From Acanthochromis polyacanthus (lineage: Eukaryota; Chordata; Actinopteri; Pomacentridae): a stretch of DNA of 64,000 nt. The stretch lies in assembly GCF_021347895.1 (NCBI RefSeq), contig NC_067126.1, positions 31,818,482 to 31,882,481 of the forward strand, written 5' to 3'. The position numbers and the translations under genes are program-made. Each line of letters opens with the position of its first letter. The first letter of the stretch is position 1. The notes beneath the pieces are model-generated. The model ran no database searches, was not told where the DNA came from, and saw only the letters and a list, made by a program, of their open reading frames with translations. Below are positions 63,417-64,000 of this stretch, piece by piece.

Positions 63417-64000
63417 CAATATATGACATTACTGATCTCTGTGAACTCAAGTCGTTAATTCAATTAACTGCTCCAATAAAGTTAACTGATAAAGTTCAAC
63501 ACATTTCTGGTGGAGCTATTAACAGTTTGATAGCATCTGTTTCTGCACGCTTTGATGGGAACCTACGTAGAAGATCCATATTTGTGTGAAATCTAATTAT
63601 TATATGTATCAAAGTCATTTTGCCACAAATGAATGATGTGGCTATATCTGCTGATCACTAATCCAATCACTCATAAATACTGCTCAGCCACAATCGTCCT
63701 CAGCTCAGGTGGAAATGGAAGCCTATTCCAAAACACAAAATTCTCAGCTGTGGCAGAAATAATTTACATTTTCGTTTAAATAAGTGTGATCCTGAACAGT
63801 TTTTTTTTACATTCAGCACATAGCATGTACTGTACTGCATCTTCCCCAGACCCTATTTGTTGTCAGACGGACGACATCGTGTCGACCATTTGCAGGTAGA
63901 GGCAGAATTCAACCCGCATTTCAGCATTAGTTTTTCTCTCATAACAAAACCTGTCTGCCGCTGTCCACTACTATCACCTGTTGTGGTGGAATTTAACACT
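63417..64000. other. Gene-free right edge
   Basis: No feature recognised. Confidence 0.5.

Overview
This window is vertebrate nuclear DNA from a bony fish, most likely a percomorph teleost. The evidence is spliced genes with GT-AG introns, some only 72-200 bp long. The interspersed repeats are also typical of fish: Tc1/mariner, hAT and piggyBac-type relics, a tRNA-derived SINE and long tetranucleotide arrays. Nothing suggests a prokaryote, plasmid or virus.

Three genes are recognisable, all transcribed right to left, in the order known from human chromosome 2q31: ATP5MC3 (59.7-61.8 kb), ATF2 (about 38.6-58.3 kb) and CHN1 (about 1-8.75 kb). I rebuilt the coding exons from splice signals and reading phase. 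chn1 gives a complete 334-residue alpha1-type chimaerin (C1 domain plus Rac-GAP domain). atf2 gives a complete 509-residue bZIP factor in 11 coding exons. atp5mc3 gives a 139-residue precursor of the ATP synthase c subunit. Donor and acceptor phases agree throughout in all three.

Layout. 1-480 is chn1 3' UTR. 481-8224 holds seven chn1 coding exons. 8.2-8.8 kb is the 5' UTR and a TATA/GC-box/CCAAT promoter of the alpha1 form. 8.8-38.6 kb has no recognisable gene. It contains a ~150-bp tandem repeat with nuclear-receptor-like sites, two hAT-type elements, Tc1 relics, a palindromic MITE, a 436-bp ATCC/ATCT array, a long hairpin, possible conserved non-coding DNA and two divergent CTCF-like motifs near 37-38.4 kb. 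38.6-58.3 kb is atf2, with a SINE, a second palindromic MITE, a piggyBac-type MITE and a Tc1 relic in its introns. 59.25-61.8 kb is atp5mc3. 61.8-64 kb has a GACA/GATA array and a 25-bp hAT relic.

The genes do not form one pathway. Chimaerin is a diacylglycerol-responsive Rac-GAP, ATF2 is a stress-kinase-activated transcription factor, and ATP5MC3 supplies the proton-carrying ring of ATP synthase. Their linkage is best read as an ancient syntenic block, which in tetrapods borders the gene desert beside HOXD. No novel multi-gene system was found. The most unusual items are the tandem repeat with DR0 elements, the 25-bp transposon relic with intact target duplication, the divergent CTCF pair and the fish-specific proline-rich expansion in ATF2.
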